A DNA stretch of 8,962 bases. Source: an uncultured Oscillospiraceae bacterium. GTDB lineage: Bacteria > Bacillota_A > Clostridia > Oscillospirales > Oscillospiraceae. The DNA is taken from contig CALXDE010000206.1 of the NCBI GenBank assembly GCA_944386965.1, forward strand, positions 1 to 8,962, read 5' to 3'. The notes beneath the pieces were generated by a model, which had not been told where the DNA came from, made no database searches, and saw only the letters and a program-made list of their open reading frames with translations. This document shows positions 1-5,455 of this stretch, piece by piece (position 1 is the first letter of the stretch; the number at the start of each line of letters is the position of its first letter). The translations under genes and the position numbers were made by a program.

Positions 1-123
1 CTCCTGGGGGGCGGGCTGGGGGGCCTCATCGGCGGGCTCACCTTTGAAAAGGTGCCGGTGAAGTGGCTCAAGGTCCTCTTCGCCCTGTTCCTGCTCTACG
101 GGGGGGTGCGGTATCTCACATGA
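1..123 (+). CDS. TSUP-family membrane protein, C-terminal end (partial)
   Basis: The window opens inside this gene; the last 40 codons are present, ending at TGA 121-123. The peptide is hydrophobic and glycine-rich, with a GGGLGGLIGGL stretch followed by a short polar segment (FEKVPVKW) and a final membrane helix ending GGVRYLT. This is the typical C-terminal hairpin of TSUP (TauE/SafE, formerly DUF81) permeases, which move sulfur-containing or organic anions across the cytoplasmic membrane. The substrate cannot be inferred. The stop codon overlaps the start of the next gene (ATGA), so the two are translationally coupled. Whether this is a full-length permease (about 250 aa) or another half-size one cannot be told because the 5' part is missing. 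The family call rests on pattern only and is moderately secure. Confidence 0.6.
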   Translation, partial: LLGGGLGGLIGGLTFEKVPVKWLKVLFALFLLYGGVRYLT

Positions 124-488
124 GGGATATCCTGCTGCCGCTGCTGTGCGGCCTGGGCACGGGGGTGCTCTCCGCCTGGGGCGTGGGGGGCGGGACGCTT
201 CTGCTGCTGTGCATGACCCTCTTTCTGGGGGTGGAGGCCCGCCAGGCCCAGGCCATCAACCTGGCCTTCTTCCTGCCCACGGCGGCGGCCGGGCTCCTTC
301 TCCACCGGAAAAACGGCTACCTGGACGCCCCCGCCATCCGGACCGCGGCCCCGCCCGCCGTGCTGGCGGCCCTGGCCGGGGCCCTGCTGGCCCTGGAGCT
401 GGATGCGGAGGCCCTGCGGGCGCCCTTCGGGCTGTTTCTGCTGTGGGCGGGCGGGAGCCTGCTGTGGAAGACCTGGAGGGGGAAATAG
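120..488 (+). CDS. Half-size TSUP (TauE/SafE-like) membrane protein
   Basis: A 122-residue, strongly hydrophobic protein. The N-terminal GxGxxSAWGVGGGTLLL segment (about residues 11-29) matches the glycine-rich first motif of TSUP permeases, and NLAFFLPTAAAGLLLHRKNGYLD (47-69) matches the second helix and following loop. Two more hydrophobic stretches (about 75-93 and 101-117) give roughly four membrane segments, half of a normal 7-8 helix TSUP protein. The start at 120 is chosen because ATG overlaps the preceding TGA (ATGA), and the conserved motif begins just after it; an in-frame ATG at 63 would add 19 residues that lie on top of the upstream gene. A strong terminator follows directly. It probably works with the upstream product as a two-chain permease for an unknown anion. 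Family fairly secure, function not. Confidence 0.7.
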   Translation: MRDILLPLLCGLGTGVLSAWGVGGGTLLLLCMTLFLGVEARQAQAINLAFFLPTAAAGLLLHRKNGYLDAPAIRTAAPPAVLAALAGALLALELDAEALRAPFGLFLLWAGGSLLWKTWRGK

Positions 489-496
489 GGCCCTCT

Positions 497-524
497 GCCC
501 GGCGGCGCGCCGCCGGGCTTTTTC
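497..524 (+). terminator. Intrinsic terminator after the TSUP genes
   Basis: Positions 497-518 are a perfect 22-base palindrome (arms gcccggcggcg / cgccgccgggc) followed at once by a run of T (TTTTT to 523). It lies 9 bases after the stop codon of the half-size TSUP gene and separates it from the next promoter. Confidence 0.85.
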
Positions 525-553
525 CATATTCTCCAATTTTATTCCCCTGCCTC

Positions 554-582
554 TTGCAAATTTTCCCTATTGTGTCTAAAAT
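554..582 (+). promoter_or_regulatory. Sigma-A-type promoter for the secreted stalk-domain protein
   Basis: TTGCAA (554-559) and TAAAAT (577-582) are separated by exactly 17 bases in an AT-rich island within GC-rich DNA, about 60 bases before the ATG at 642. A 6-bp inverted repeat, CCTATT (566-571) and AATAGG (580-585), flanks and overlaps the -10 box and could be a regulator site, although it may be chance. Confidence 0.65.
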
Positions 583-641
583 AGGAAACAAGTCCCGGAT
601 ACCCACGAAAGGGAAAAAACAAAAGGAGGAAGAAACGTAAC

Positions 642-1733
642 ATGAAACAATGGATTTCCCGTATCCTGGCAGCCGCCATGGTGGTGAGCCTGCTGTCCGT
701 CAGCGCCTTTGCCGCGGAGCACACCGAGTTCCCCGACTACTTCAGCCTGGACTTCGAGGCCACCCAAGTGGATGAAAGGCTCTCCGTCAACCGGCTCGGG
801 GGATCTCTCTCGGAACATCAATCCGGCCACGACTTCTACTACGCCATCGCCGACGGCACGGAATTTACTGTCACCAACACCAGCTCAGCCCCCGACAGCT
901 TTGTGTATGTCACCTACCAGCGCTATGATGCTACTGATACAGTCGAGATTGATGGCGTATCCGTGGAGGTTCCCACCGGATATCTTCTGGATTCCAGTGA
1001 ATCCGACCACTATCTCACAGCCAACGGGGAGTGGGTAGCTACGAATATAGGTGACTGGATCATGGGCAAGGTGCTGTATGGGGATGGTATGAAGCTTGCT
1101 CCCGGTCAGTCTGCCACCTTCACCATTCCCAACGTTGACTCCGATGCAATCTATTTCATGTATATCAATTACCTCGATCCTGCTCAGAGTGACCCCGAGG
1201 TGAGTAATTATACTTATGCCCAGTGGAACTACTACAAGTTCGAGGAGTTCGCCGACATCGAGGAAACTCCTGCCGAGCCCGAGCCCCCCGCCGAGGAGAC
1301 CCCCGCCGAGCCCACGGAGGACGTGGTGATGCCCACCAATCAGGCCCTCACCGTCAACGGCGAGGCCGTCACCGGCGCCCAGGTCTACAACATCAACGGC
1401 AGCAACTACTTCAAGCTCCGGGACGTGGCCGCCCTGCTGAACGGCACCGGCTCCCAGTTTGCCCTGGAGTATGACGCGGAGAACCGCACCATTGTCCTCA
1501 CCACCGGCCAGGCTTACACCCCCGACGGCAGCGAGCTCACCGCCGGCGAGGACCAGTCCGGCACCGCCGTCCGCAGCAGCCAGCCCCTGATGATCGACGG
1601 CAGCGGGGCCAGCCTGGAGGCCTTCAACATCGGCGGCAACAACTACTTCATGCTCCGCGCCCTGGGGGAGGCCCTGGGCTTTGAGGTGGACTACGACGCC
1701 GCTACCCGCACCATGATCGTCAACAGCAAGTAA
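642..1733 (+). CDS. Secreted protein with C-terminal copper-amine-oxidase-like stalk repeats
   Basis: 363 residues. Residues 1-24 form a classical signal peptide (MKQW.., hydrophobic core, AFA-AE cleavage site). Residues about 26-205 are a domain I do not recognise; it has beta-sandwich character (alternating hydrophobics, FTVTNTSSAPDSF, LAPGQSATFTIP) and no cysteines or obvious catalytic motif. A proline/glutamate linker (about 206-229) follows. The C-terminus (about 230-363) carries two related units, VYNINGSNYFKLRDVAALL (248-266) and FNIGGNNYFMLRALGEALGF (328-347), each followed by a YDAxxRTI(V) strand. This is the copper amine oxidase N-terminal-like stalk domain (Pfam PF07833 type) common on exported clostridial proteins; it does not imply oxidase activity. 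A good AGGAGG lies 12 bases before the ATG. The N-domain is distinctly AT-richer than the C-domain. No sortase motif or membrane anchor is seen, so it is probably secreted or wall-associated. Confidence 0.85.
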   Translation: MKQWISRILAAAMVVSLLSVSAFAAEHTEFPDYFSLDFEATQVDERLSVNRLGGSLSEHQSGHDFYYAIADGTEFTVTNTSSAPDSFVYVTYQRYDATDTVEIDGVSVEVPTGYLLDSSESDHYLTANGEWVATNIGDWIMGKVLYGDGMKLAPGQSATFTIPNVDSDAIYFMYINYLDPAQSDPEVSNYTYAQWNYYKFEEFADIEETPAEPEPPAEETPAEPTEDVVMPTNQALTVNGEAVTGAQVYNINGSNYFKLRDVAALLNGTGSQFALEYDAENRTIVLTTGQAYTPDGSELTAGEDQSGTAVRSSQPLMIDGSGASLEAFNIGGNNYFMLRALGEALGFEVDYDAATRTMIVNSK

Positions 1734-1781
1734 CCCCCCCGGCCGGTCCGGGGCGCTCAGGCCGCGCAAAGGAGGAACACG

Positions 1782-2294
1782 ATGCGGTATATCAGTCACG
1801 CGCGCTCCCCCCTGGGGGAGATCCTGCTGGCGGCGGACGACGCCGGGGTGACCGGACTGTGGTTCATCGGGCAGAAATACTTTGCCCGGGGGCTGTCGGA
1901 GAACCCCGTGGAGCGGGAAACCCCGGCCCTCGCGGAGGCGAAGCGGTGGCTCACCATCTACTTCTCCGGACAGGCGCCGGCGTTCACGCCCCCGCTGCAC
2001 CTGGTGGGAACGCCATTCCAGCTGGCGGTGTGGGAGATTCTCCGGGCCGTCCCCTATGGCCAGACCACGACTTACGGCGCGATCGCCCGGGCGATTGCCC
2101 AAAAGCGCGGGCTGCCCCATATGTCCGCCCAGGCCGTGGGCGGCGCGGTGGGCCGCAACGCTGTCTCCCTCATCGTCCCCTGCCACCGGGTGGTGGGCCG
2201 GGACGGCAGCCTGACCGGCTATGCCGGCGGCATTGACCGGAAGCTGCGTCTGCTGACGCTGGAGCGGACGGGCGACGCCGGAGACGGCCGCTGA
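1782..2294 (+). CDS. ogt: Methylated-DNA--[protein]-cysteine S-methyltransferase (Ogt type)
   Basis: 170 residues, normal for this family. The enzyme removes alkyl groups from O6-alkylguanine (and O4-alkylthymine) in DNA by transferring them to its own cysteine, a one-use suicide repair reaction in the cytoplasm. The active-site motif VPCHRVVG is present with acceptor Cys134. Upstream are the DNA-binding region signatures FQLAVWEILRAVPYGQTTTYGAIA (about 78-101) and AVGGAVGRN. The N-terminal domain (about 1-70) is the short ribonuclease-H-like Ogt domain. The position of the arginine finger of human MGMT appears to be Gln here (SAQAVGGAVG), a variant I recall as common in Firmicutes homologues. 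AAAGGAGG (1768-1775) sits 6 bases before the ATG. The 48-base gap after the preceding gene has no convincing terminator, so read-through from that gene is possible. No Ada-like regulatory domain is present. Confidence 0.95.
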   Translation: MRYISHARSPLGEILLAADDAGVTGLWFIGQKYFARGLSENPVERETPALAEAKRWLTIYFSGQAPAFTPPLHLVGTPFQLAVWEILRAVPYGQTTTYGAIARAIAQKRGLPHMSAQAVGGAVGRNAVSLIVPCHRVVGRDGSLTGYAGGIDRKLRLLTLERTGDAGDGR

Positions 2295-2359
2295 CGCCTC
2301 GGCAAGCCTGCCCGGGGAAACATTCCCCCTGTTTTGCGCGATCTGGTCCGCTTTTTGCG

Positions 2360-2396
2360 AAAAGGGCCCCGGAGCTTTTGGCTCCGGGGCCCTTTT
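2360..2396. terminator. Bidirectional intrinsic terminator between convergent genes
   Basis: A perfect 16-bp stem, 2360-2375 (AAAAGGGCCCCGGAGC) paired with 2381-2396, and a 5-base loop. The stem starts with AAAA and ends with TTTT, so it yields a U-run in RNA of either strand. It lies between ogt (plus, ending 2294) and the RraA-like gene (minus, ending 2408) and can serve both. Confidence 0.9.
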
Positions 2397-2407
2397 CCTG
2401 GGGTAAC

Positions 2408-3136
2408 TCAAGTTTTGCTGTATCCCTCACCGCTCCAGATGCGGATGACCTCCTCGGCGGTGGTGGCCTCCATAATGCGCTTCTGCTTATCGCCCTCGGA
2501 CTCCGAGAACTTCTGGCAGCTCTCCAGCACGTTCTCCGCCTGATCCGCGGGGAACTTGCAGGCGCCGTTCTCATCCATGTGGACGATCTCGCCGGGCATC
2601 AGGTCCATGCCGCAGATCTCCACCGGTACATTGATGGCCCGGACCTCGAACTCACCGTGGCCGGGGGTGATGCCGGTGAGCATGTACTGGATATCAAAGT
2701 TGCGGACCTCGTCCAGATCCCGGGAGGGGCCGTCGGACAGGACGCCCTCCACCCCCAGGGTGCGGAAAGAGGACATCATCATGCCGCCCATCAGGCCGTT
2801 GATGCCCTTCATCTCCGGCGGGAAGTCCTGCTTGACGGCCAGGATGACAGGCTTGGGGGCCTTCTCAATGGCCCGGAAGATGTCGTTGAGGCTGTAGCGG
2901 CTCTTGGCGGTGTGATCCACCGGACCACACACCACCGTCACCACATGCCCCACCCGGCGGCCCAGCTCGGGGTACATGCATTTCAGGGTCTGGTCCGTGT
3001 ACCAGCGGCCCTTCCAGGCGTTGTAGAGGGCCAGGCATTTGGGATCATTGGGATAGGTGGCCACCGCGTTGGTGATGGTGGGGGTGTCAAACTGTTTCAG
3101 TTCCTCCAGGACCTTGGGTGTCTCATACTGCAGCAT
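2408..3136 (-). CDS. RraA-like protein, predicted metal-dependent aldolase/decarboxylase
   Basis: 242 residues. It belongs to the RraA / HMG-CHA aldolase fold family. The core GGMMMSSFRTLGVEGVLSDG (117-136) is followed by PSRDLDE, and ICGMDLMPGEIVHMDENGACKFP (174-196) is the characteristic second signature. Gly118, Arg139, Asp140 and Glu143 fit the G-X20-R-D-X2-E/D pattern that in studied RraA-like proteins goes with divalent-metal-dependent 4-hydroxy-4-methyl-2-oxoglutarate aldolase and oxaloacetate decarboxylase activity. A true regulator of RNase E is therefore less likely, and the protein has extra N- and C-terminal segments relative to E. coli RraA (about 160 aa). AGGAGG lies 7 bases before the ATG. 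It is the second gene after the dehydrogenase (84-base gap, no terminator seen) and ends 11 bases before a strong terminator. It probably yields pyruvate from a 2-oxo acid; the exact substrate is unknown. Confidence 0.85.
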   Translation of the reverse strand: MLQYETPKVLEELKQFDTPTITNAVATYPNDPKCLALYNAWKGRWYTDQTLKCMYPELGRRVGHVVTVVCGPVDHTAKSRYSLNDIFRAIEKAPKPVILAVKQDFPPEMKGINGLMGGMMMSSFRTLGVEGVLSDGPSRDLDEVRNFDIQYMLTGITPGHGEFEVRAINVPVEICGMDLMPGEIVHMDENGACKFPADQAENVLESCQKFSESEGDKQKRIMEATTAEEVIRIWSGEGYSKT

Positions 3137-3220
3137 AATCGTTCCTCCTGATCGTTTGATATGTTCGAGCTTCTCTCTTTTATATTATTGTATATGGGCC
3201 CGGGCGGGACAGGCGGCCCG

Positions 3221-4222
3221 TCACTGCCGCTTGGCCAGCAGCGCCTTCCGGTTGACGGTGTTTTCCGGCAGCGTCCCCTCGACGGCGGTGATGGCCGTCT
3301 CGATGACCTGCACGATCAGGTCGTCGGTGGCCTCCTGGCTCTGGGCGCCCCGGTGGGGGGTGATGGTCACATTCTCATACTGCAGAATCCGGGCCTTGGG
3401 GTCCGTCACCGGCTCGTTCTCCAGCACATCCAGACCCGCGGCCCGCACCTTCCCGGCGTCCAGGGCGTCGCACAGGGCCTCCTGGTCGATCAGACCGCCC
3501 CGGGAGGTGTTGACGATGATGACGCCGTCCTTCATCGACTGGAAGGCGGCCTGGTCCAGCATATGGTGCGTCTCCTTGTTGTGGGGGATGTGGACGGTGA
3601 TGATATCCGCCGCGCGGCAGATCTCCTCCTTGGAGGCGCGCTCCACGCCGGCCTGGGCAAAGACCTCGTCCGGGACATAGGGGTCGTAGGCCATGAGGCG
3701 GCAGCCAAAGGCCTTCATGTATGCGGCCACCTTGCGGGCGATGTTTCCGAAGCCCAGAATGCCCAGGGTCATGGTGGACAGGCGGCTGTAGCCGTATCCG
3801 GCCTGGACGTTCCAGTCCCCGGCCTTGACATGGCGGTCGTCCACGGTGATGCGGCGCACGCTGTCCAGGATCAGGGCGCAGGCGTGGACGGCCACCTCCT
3901 CGGAGCAGTAATGGGGGATGTTGCACACGGCGATGTTGTAATCCGTCGCCGCGTCCACATCGATGACATCATAGCCCACGCCGTAGCGGACCAGGGCCTT
4001 GCAGTGGTCCAGATGAGAAATCACGTTGCGGTTGGTGTCGGCAAAGACGATCAGAATGGCGTCGGCATCCTTGCAGGCGGCGATGTACTCCTCGTCGTTG
4101 TTCACCTGGGCGGTGACCAGCTCGATCCCGTGGGCGGCCAGGGTGTCCCGCTCGTAACGGATATCGTGGGGGAAGAGATGCTGGAAAGACTCAAAATCGA
4201 CCAGTACGACCTTCTTGTTCAT
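3221..4222 (-). CDS. D-2-hydroxyacid dehydrogenase, NAD(P)-dependent (CtBP/SerA-like)
   Basis: 333 residues, usual length for the family, which reversibly reduces 2-oxo acids to D-2-hydroxy acids in the cytoplasm. The Rossmann motif LGILGFGNIA (153-162) has Ala162 where a third glycine is usual. The catalytic triad is visible: Arg241 in NTSRGGLID, Glu270 in LDVLENEP and His290 in ITPHRG. RYGVGYDVIDVDAA (79-92) is the conserved substrate-domain loop; the overall pattern resembles the C-terminal-binding-protein-like branch. The start at 4222 is supported by AAAGGAGGA at 4232-4240, 9 bases upstream; the frame stays open for 41 more codons, but that stretch is poorly family-like and overlaps the leader. 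It is the first gene of a two-gene unit with the RraA-like lyase, facing a GntR regulator. Substrate unknown; glyoxylate, hydroxypyruvate or another sugar-acid derivative would be possible. Confidence 0.92.
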   Translation of the reverse strand: MNKKVVLVDFESFQHLFPHDIRYERDTLAAHGIELVTAQVNNDEEYIAACKDADAILIVFADTNRNVISHLDHCKALVRYGVGYDVIDVDAATDYNIAVCNIPHYCSEEVAVHACALILDSVRRITVDDRHVKAGDWNVQAGYGYSRLSTMTLGILGFGNIARKVAAYMKAFGCRLMAYDPYVPDEVFAQAGVERASKEEICRAADIITVHIPHNKETHHMLDQAAFQSMKDGVIIVNTSRGGLIDQEALCDALDAGKVRAAGLDVLENEPVTDPKARILQYENVTITPHRGAQSQEATDDLIVQVIETAITAVEGTLPENTVNRKALLAKRQ

Positions 4223-4231
4223 GGAAACGTG

Positions 4232-4240
4232 TCCTCCTTT
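4232..4240 (-). promoter_or_regulatory. Ribosome binding site fixing the dehydrogenase start
   Basis: The minus strand reads AAAGGAGGA here, 9 bases before the ATG at 4222. It decides against the longer in-frame start near 4345, which has no comparable site. Confidence 0.85.
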
Positions 4241-4336
4241 ATAATAATCATCCAAGTCCATCGTGCATTGCGCACAGTTCTGCGGCTCTGTCGCGGCGTC
4301 AGCGCCTCCGGTTTTGCACAGAAGTACCCAAAACTC

Positions 4337-4365
4337 TTGACACACATCGGTTAAAGCTATATTAT
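4337..4365 (+). promoter_or_regulatory. Promoter for the GntR-family regulator gene
   Basis: A perfect TTGACA (4337-4342), 17-base spacer and TATTAT (4360-4365). The predicted start is near 4372, giving a leader of roughly 170 bases to the regulator start. It overlaps the minus-strand promoter almost completely, so the polymerase can probably occupy only one at a time. Confidence 0.78.
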
Positions 4366-4387
4366 ATGCACAAATTCAAAGTGTCAA
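4359..4387 (-). promoter_or_regulatory. Promoter for the dehydrogenase/RraA-like operon
   Basis: On the minus strand TTGACA (4387-4382) is followed after 17 bases by TAATAT (4364-4359); a TATAAT at 4366-4361 gives a 15-base spacer alternative. The predicted start is near 4352, giving a leader of about 130 bases. The -10 region is shared with the opposing promoter. Confidence 0.75.
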
Positions 4388-4393
4388 GTCCTC

Positions 4394-4471
4394 CCCGGTT
4401 GCCGGGATTTTCCGCGATTTTGCTTCCCGGCGGAAACCGTCTCCCGCCCATCGGCGGGGGACTGCGTCCCC
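4394..4471 (+). other. Structured leader of the GntR-regulator mRNA
   Basis: Three short stem-loops can be drawn in the predicted leader: CCCGG/CCGGG with loop TTG (4394-4406, followed by ATTTT), CCCGCC/GGCGGG with loop CATC (4443-4458), and GGGGAC/GTCCCC with loop TGC (4457-4471). The last two share two bases and so compete. GC-rich DNA makes such stems common; I recognise no known riboswitch. Together with the promoter region this accounts for most of the 318-base gap between the two divergent genes. Confidence 0.3.
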
Positions 4472-4524
4472 GGCGGCGCAATTCCCGGCCCCGGAGGACT
4501 TGGGACGGCGGGATTTCTGCCCCG

Positions 4525-4531
4525 AAAGGAG
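4525..4531 (+). promoter_or_regulatory. Ribosome binding site deciding a TTG start for the GntR gene
   Basis: AAAGGAG here is 9 bases before TTG 4541 but only 3 bases before the in-frame GTG at 4535. Normal spacing therefore favours the TTG start. Confidence 0.65.
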
Positions 4532-4540
4532 CTGGTGATT

Positions 4541-5248
4541 TTGACTGAAAACAGCCGCCCGGAACCGGGCAAGATGACCAGGGAGGCGCTGGCGGCCAGA
4601 TTGAAGGACTCGCCGCCTTCGGTTGTGGGGGATCTGGTCTATCAGTGGCTGCTGGACCGCATCGTCACGCTGGATATCAAGCCCGGGGCCTATCTCAACG
4701 AGTCCCATCTGGCCAGCCAGCTGGGACTGAGCCGCACCCCCATCCACCGGGCGCTGGAACAGCTGCAGGCGGACGGCCTGGTACAGCTGCGCCGGGGCAA
4801 GAACCCCGTTGTCTCCGCTCTGGATATCAATGAATATGACGCGATCGCGGACCTGCGGGCAGCCGTGGAGGGAAAGGCCGCCTTTCAGGCGGCGCTCTTC
4901 ATCTCCCAGGAGGATCTGGCCCGGCTGAAACGGATCATCCTGGACATCGACCGCCACCAGGACAGCGCCGTCCCCTTTCCGCTCAACGACACCACATTTC
5001 ACGAGATCGTCCTGCGGGCGGCCCGCAACCCCTATTTTGAAAAAGCCTATGAGATCTACCGGGTGAAGCTGATGCGCTACCGCTGGTTTATCTTTCTGAA
5101 CAACCTCCCCGACGAGGCCCGGCTTGTCAGCATGGAGTCCGTGCACCGGGGGATCTATCTGGCGCTGAAAAACCACTTCCCCCAGCAGGCGGAGGAGCTG
5201 GCGCTGCTGGACACCACCCTGATGCGCCATACGGTACTGAAATTTTAG
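4541..5248 (+). CDS. GntR-family transcriptional regulator, FCD (FadR-like) subfamily
   Basis: 235 residues from the TTG start (237 from GTG 4535). The N-terminal winged helix-turn-helix spans about 28-95 (LDIKPGAYLNESHLASQLGLSRTPIHRALEQLQADGLV), the GntR signature. The C-terminal FCD effector domain (about 98-232) keeps the likely metal/carboxylate-binding residues Asp150 and His154 (LNDTTFHEIV), His202 (SVHRGIYLAL) and His230 (LMRH). FCD regulators commonly bind small carboxylic acids and control genes next to them. The gene is divergent from the dehydrogenase/lyase pair and shares their promoter region, so it very probably regulates that operon and itself, in response to a substrate or intermediate of the pathway. 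It acts as a dimer on DNA in the cytoplasm. It is followed by its own terminator. No classical FadR-type operator could be picked out with confidence. Family call secure; ligand unknown. Confidence 0.93.
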   Translation: MTENSRPEPGKMTREALAARLKDSPPSVVGDLVYQWLLDRIVTLDIKPGAYLNESHLASQLGLSRTPIHRALEQLQADGLVQLRRGKNPVVSALDINEYDAIADLRAAVEGKAAFQAALFISQEDLARLKRIILDIDRHQDSAVPFPLNDTTFHEIVLRAARNPYFEKAYEIYRVKLMRYRWFIFLNNLPDEARLVSMESVHRGIYLALKNHFPQQAEELALLDTTLMRHTVLKF

Positions 5249-5271
5249 GACCTCCTCTCCCCGAACTTTTT

Positions 5272-5300
5272 ACAGGACGCCCCGGGCGTCCTGTTTTGTT
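5272..5300 (+). terminator. Intrinsic terminator after the GntR gene
   Basis: ACAGGACGC (5272-5280) pairs with GCGTCCTGT (5286-5294) around a 5-base loop, followed by TTTGTT (the last stem base is also T). It lies 23 bases after the stop codon and isolates the regulator from the downstream MarR unit. Confidence 0.85.
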
Positions 5301-5389
5301 ATCCGCTGGCGCGGCCGGGGGCGGGCGGCGCGTGAAAAATGAACGATTTTCCCGGGAGCGGGCGGGGCGTTTTTTTACCAAAATTTCTC

Positions 5390-5418
5390 TTGACATTCCC
5401 TTTGGATTGCGCTATCTT
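5390..5418 (+). promoter_or_regulatory. Promoter of the MarR/ABC-exporter operon
   Basis: A perfect TTGACA (5390-5395), 17-base spacer and TATCTT (5413-5418). The predicted transcription start is near 5425, inside the palindromic operator. The ATG of the MarR gene follows about 30 bases later. Confidence 0.75.
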
Positions 5419-5419
5419 A

Positions 5420-5437
5420 TTGTTCGTATCCGAACAA
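5420..5437 (+). promoter_or_regulatory. Probable MarR operator (site 1)
   Basis: A perfect inverted repeat, TTGTTCG (5420-5426) and CGAACAA (5431-5437) with a 4-base centre. Its size suits a MarR dimer. It covers the predicted start of transcription immediately before the MarR gene, so bound protein would block initiation: classical autorepression. Confidence 0.75.
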
Positions 5438-5455
5438 AAAGGAGACAGAGAGCCA

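Larger units (their letters stand above)
4336..4388. repeat. Inverted repeat CTTGACAC / GTGTCAAG framing the divergent promoters
   Basis: CTTGACAC (4336-4343) and its exact reverse complement GTGTCAAG (4381-4388) lie 37 bases apart. Each contains the -35 hexamer of one promoter with one extra identical base on either side, and the AT-rich near-symmetric -10 region lies midway between them. It could be a polymerase-symmetric promoter only, or also a two-site operator for the adjacent GntR protein. Confidence 0.7.

Noticed and set aside
1261..1320. Tandem DNA repeat in the Pro/Glu linker
   Set aside because: The similarity (GCCGAGCCC units) reflects a low-complexity ETPAEPEPP linker, not a distinct repeat element.
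1737..1753. Hairpin CCCCGG/CCGGGG between the stalk protein and ogt as a terminator
   Set aside because: Only 6 bp and no T-run after it.
885..2411. Long open frame on the minus strand (508 codons) opposite the stalk protein and ogt
   Set aside because: Its peptide is low-complexity (Gly, Val, Leu, His, Gln rich) and it runs antisense to two well-supported genes; a by-product of GC-rich third positions.
3137..3220. Separate promoter for the RraA-like gene in the 84-base gap
   Set aside because: TAATAT/TATAAA-like strings exist on the minus strand but no acceptable -35 lies at the right distance.
4223..4345. N-terminal extension of the dehydrogenase by 41 codons
   Set aside because: Not family-like (MCQEFWVLLCKTGG...), covers the leader, and a strong ribosome site precedes the internal ATG at 4222.
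3161..4354. Open frame of 397 codons on the plus strand
   Set aside because: Antisense to the dehydrogenase, whose catalytic residues are intact; the frame shows only Val/Gly/His/Asp-rich repeats.
5341..5377. Possible second terminator ending in a run of seven T upstream of the MarR promoter
   Set aside because: The stem needs several G-U pairs and bulges; a clear terminator already exists at 5272-5300.
5339..5455. N-terminal extension of the MarR protein by 39 codons
   Set aside because: It contains the TTGACA/TATCTT promoter and the palindromic operator; the internal ATG at 5456 has a good ribosome site and gives normal MarR length.
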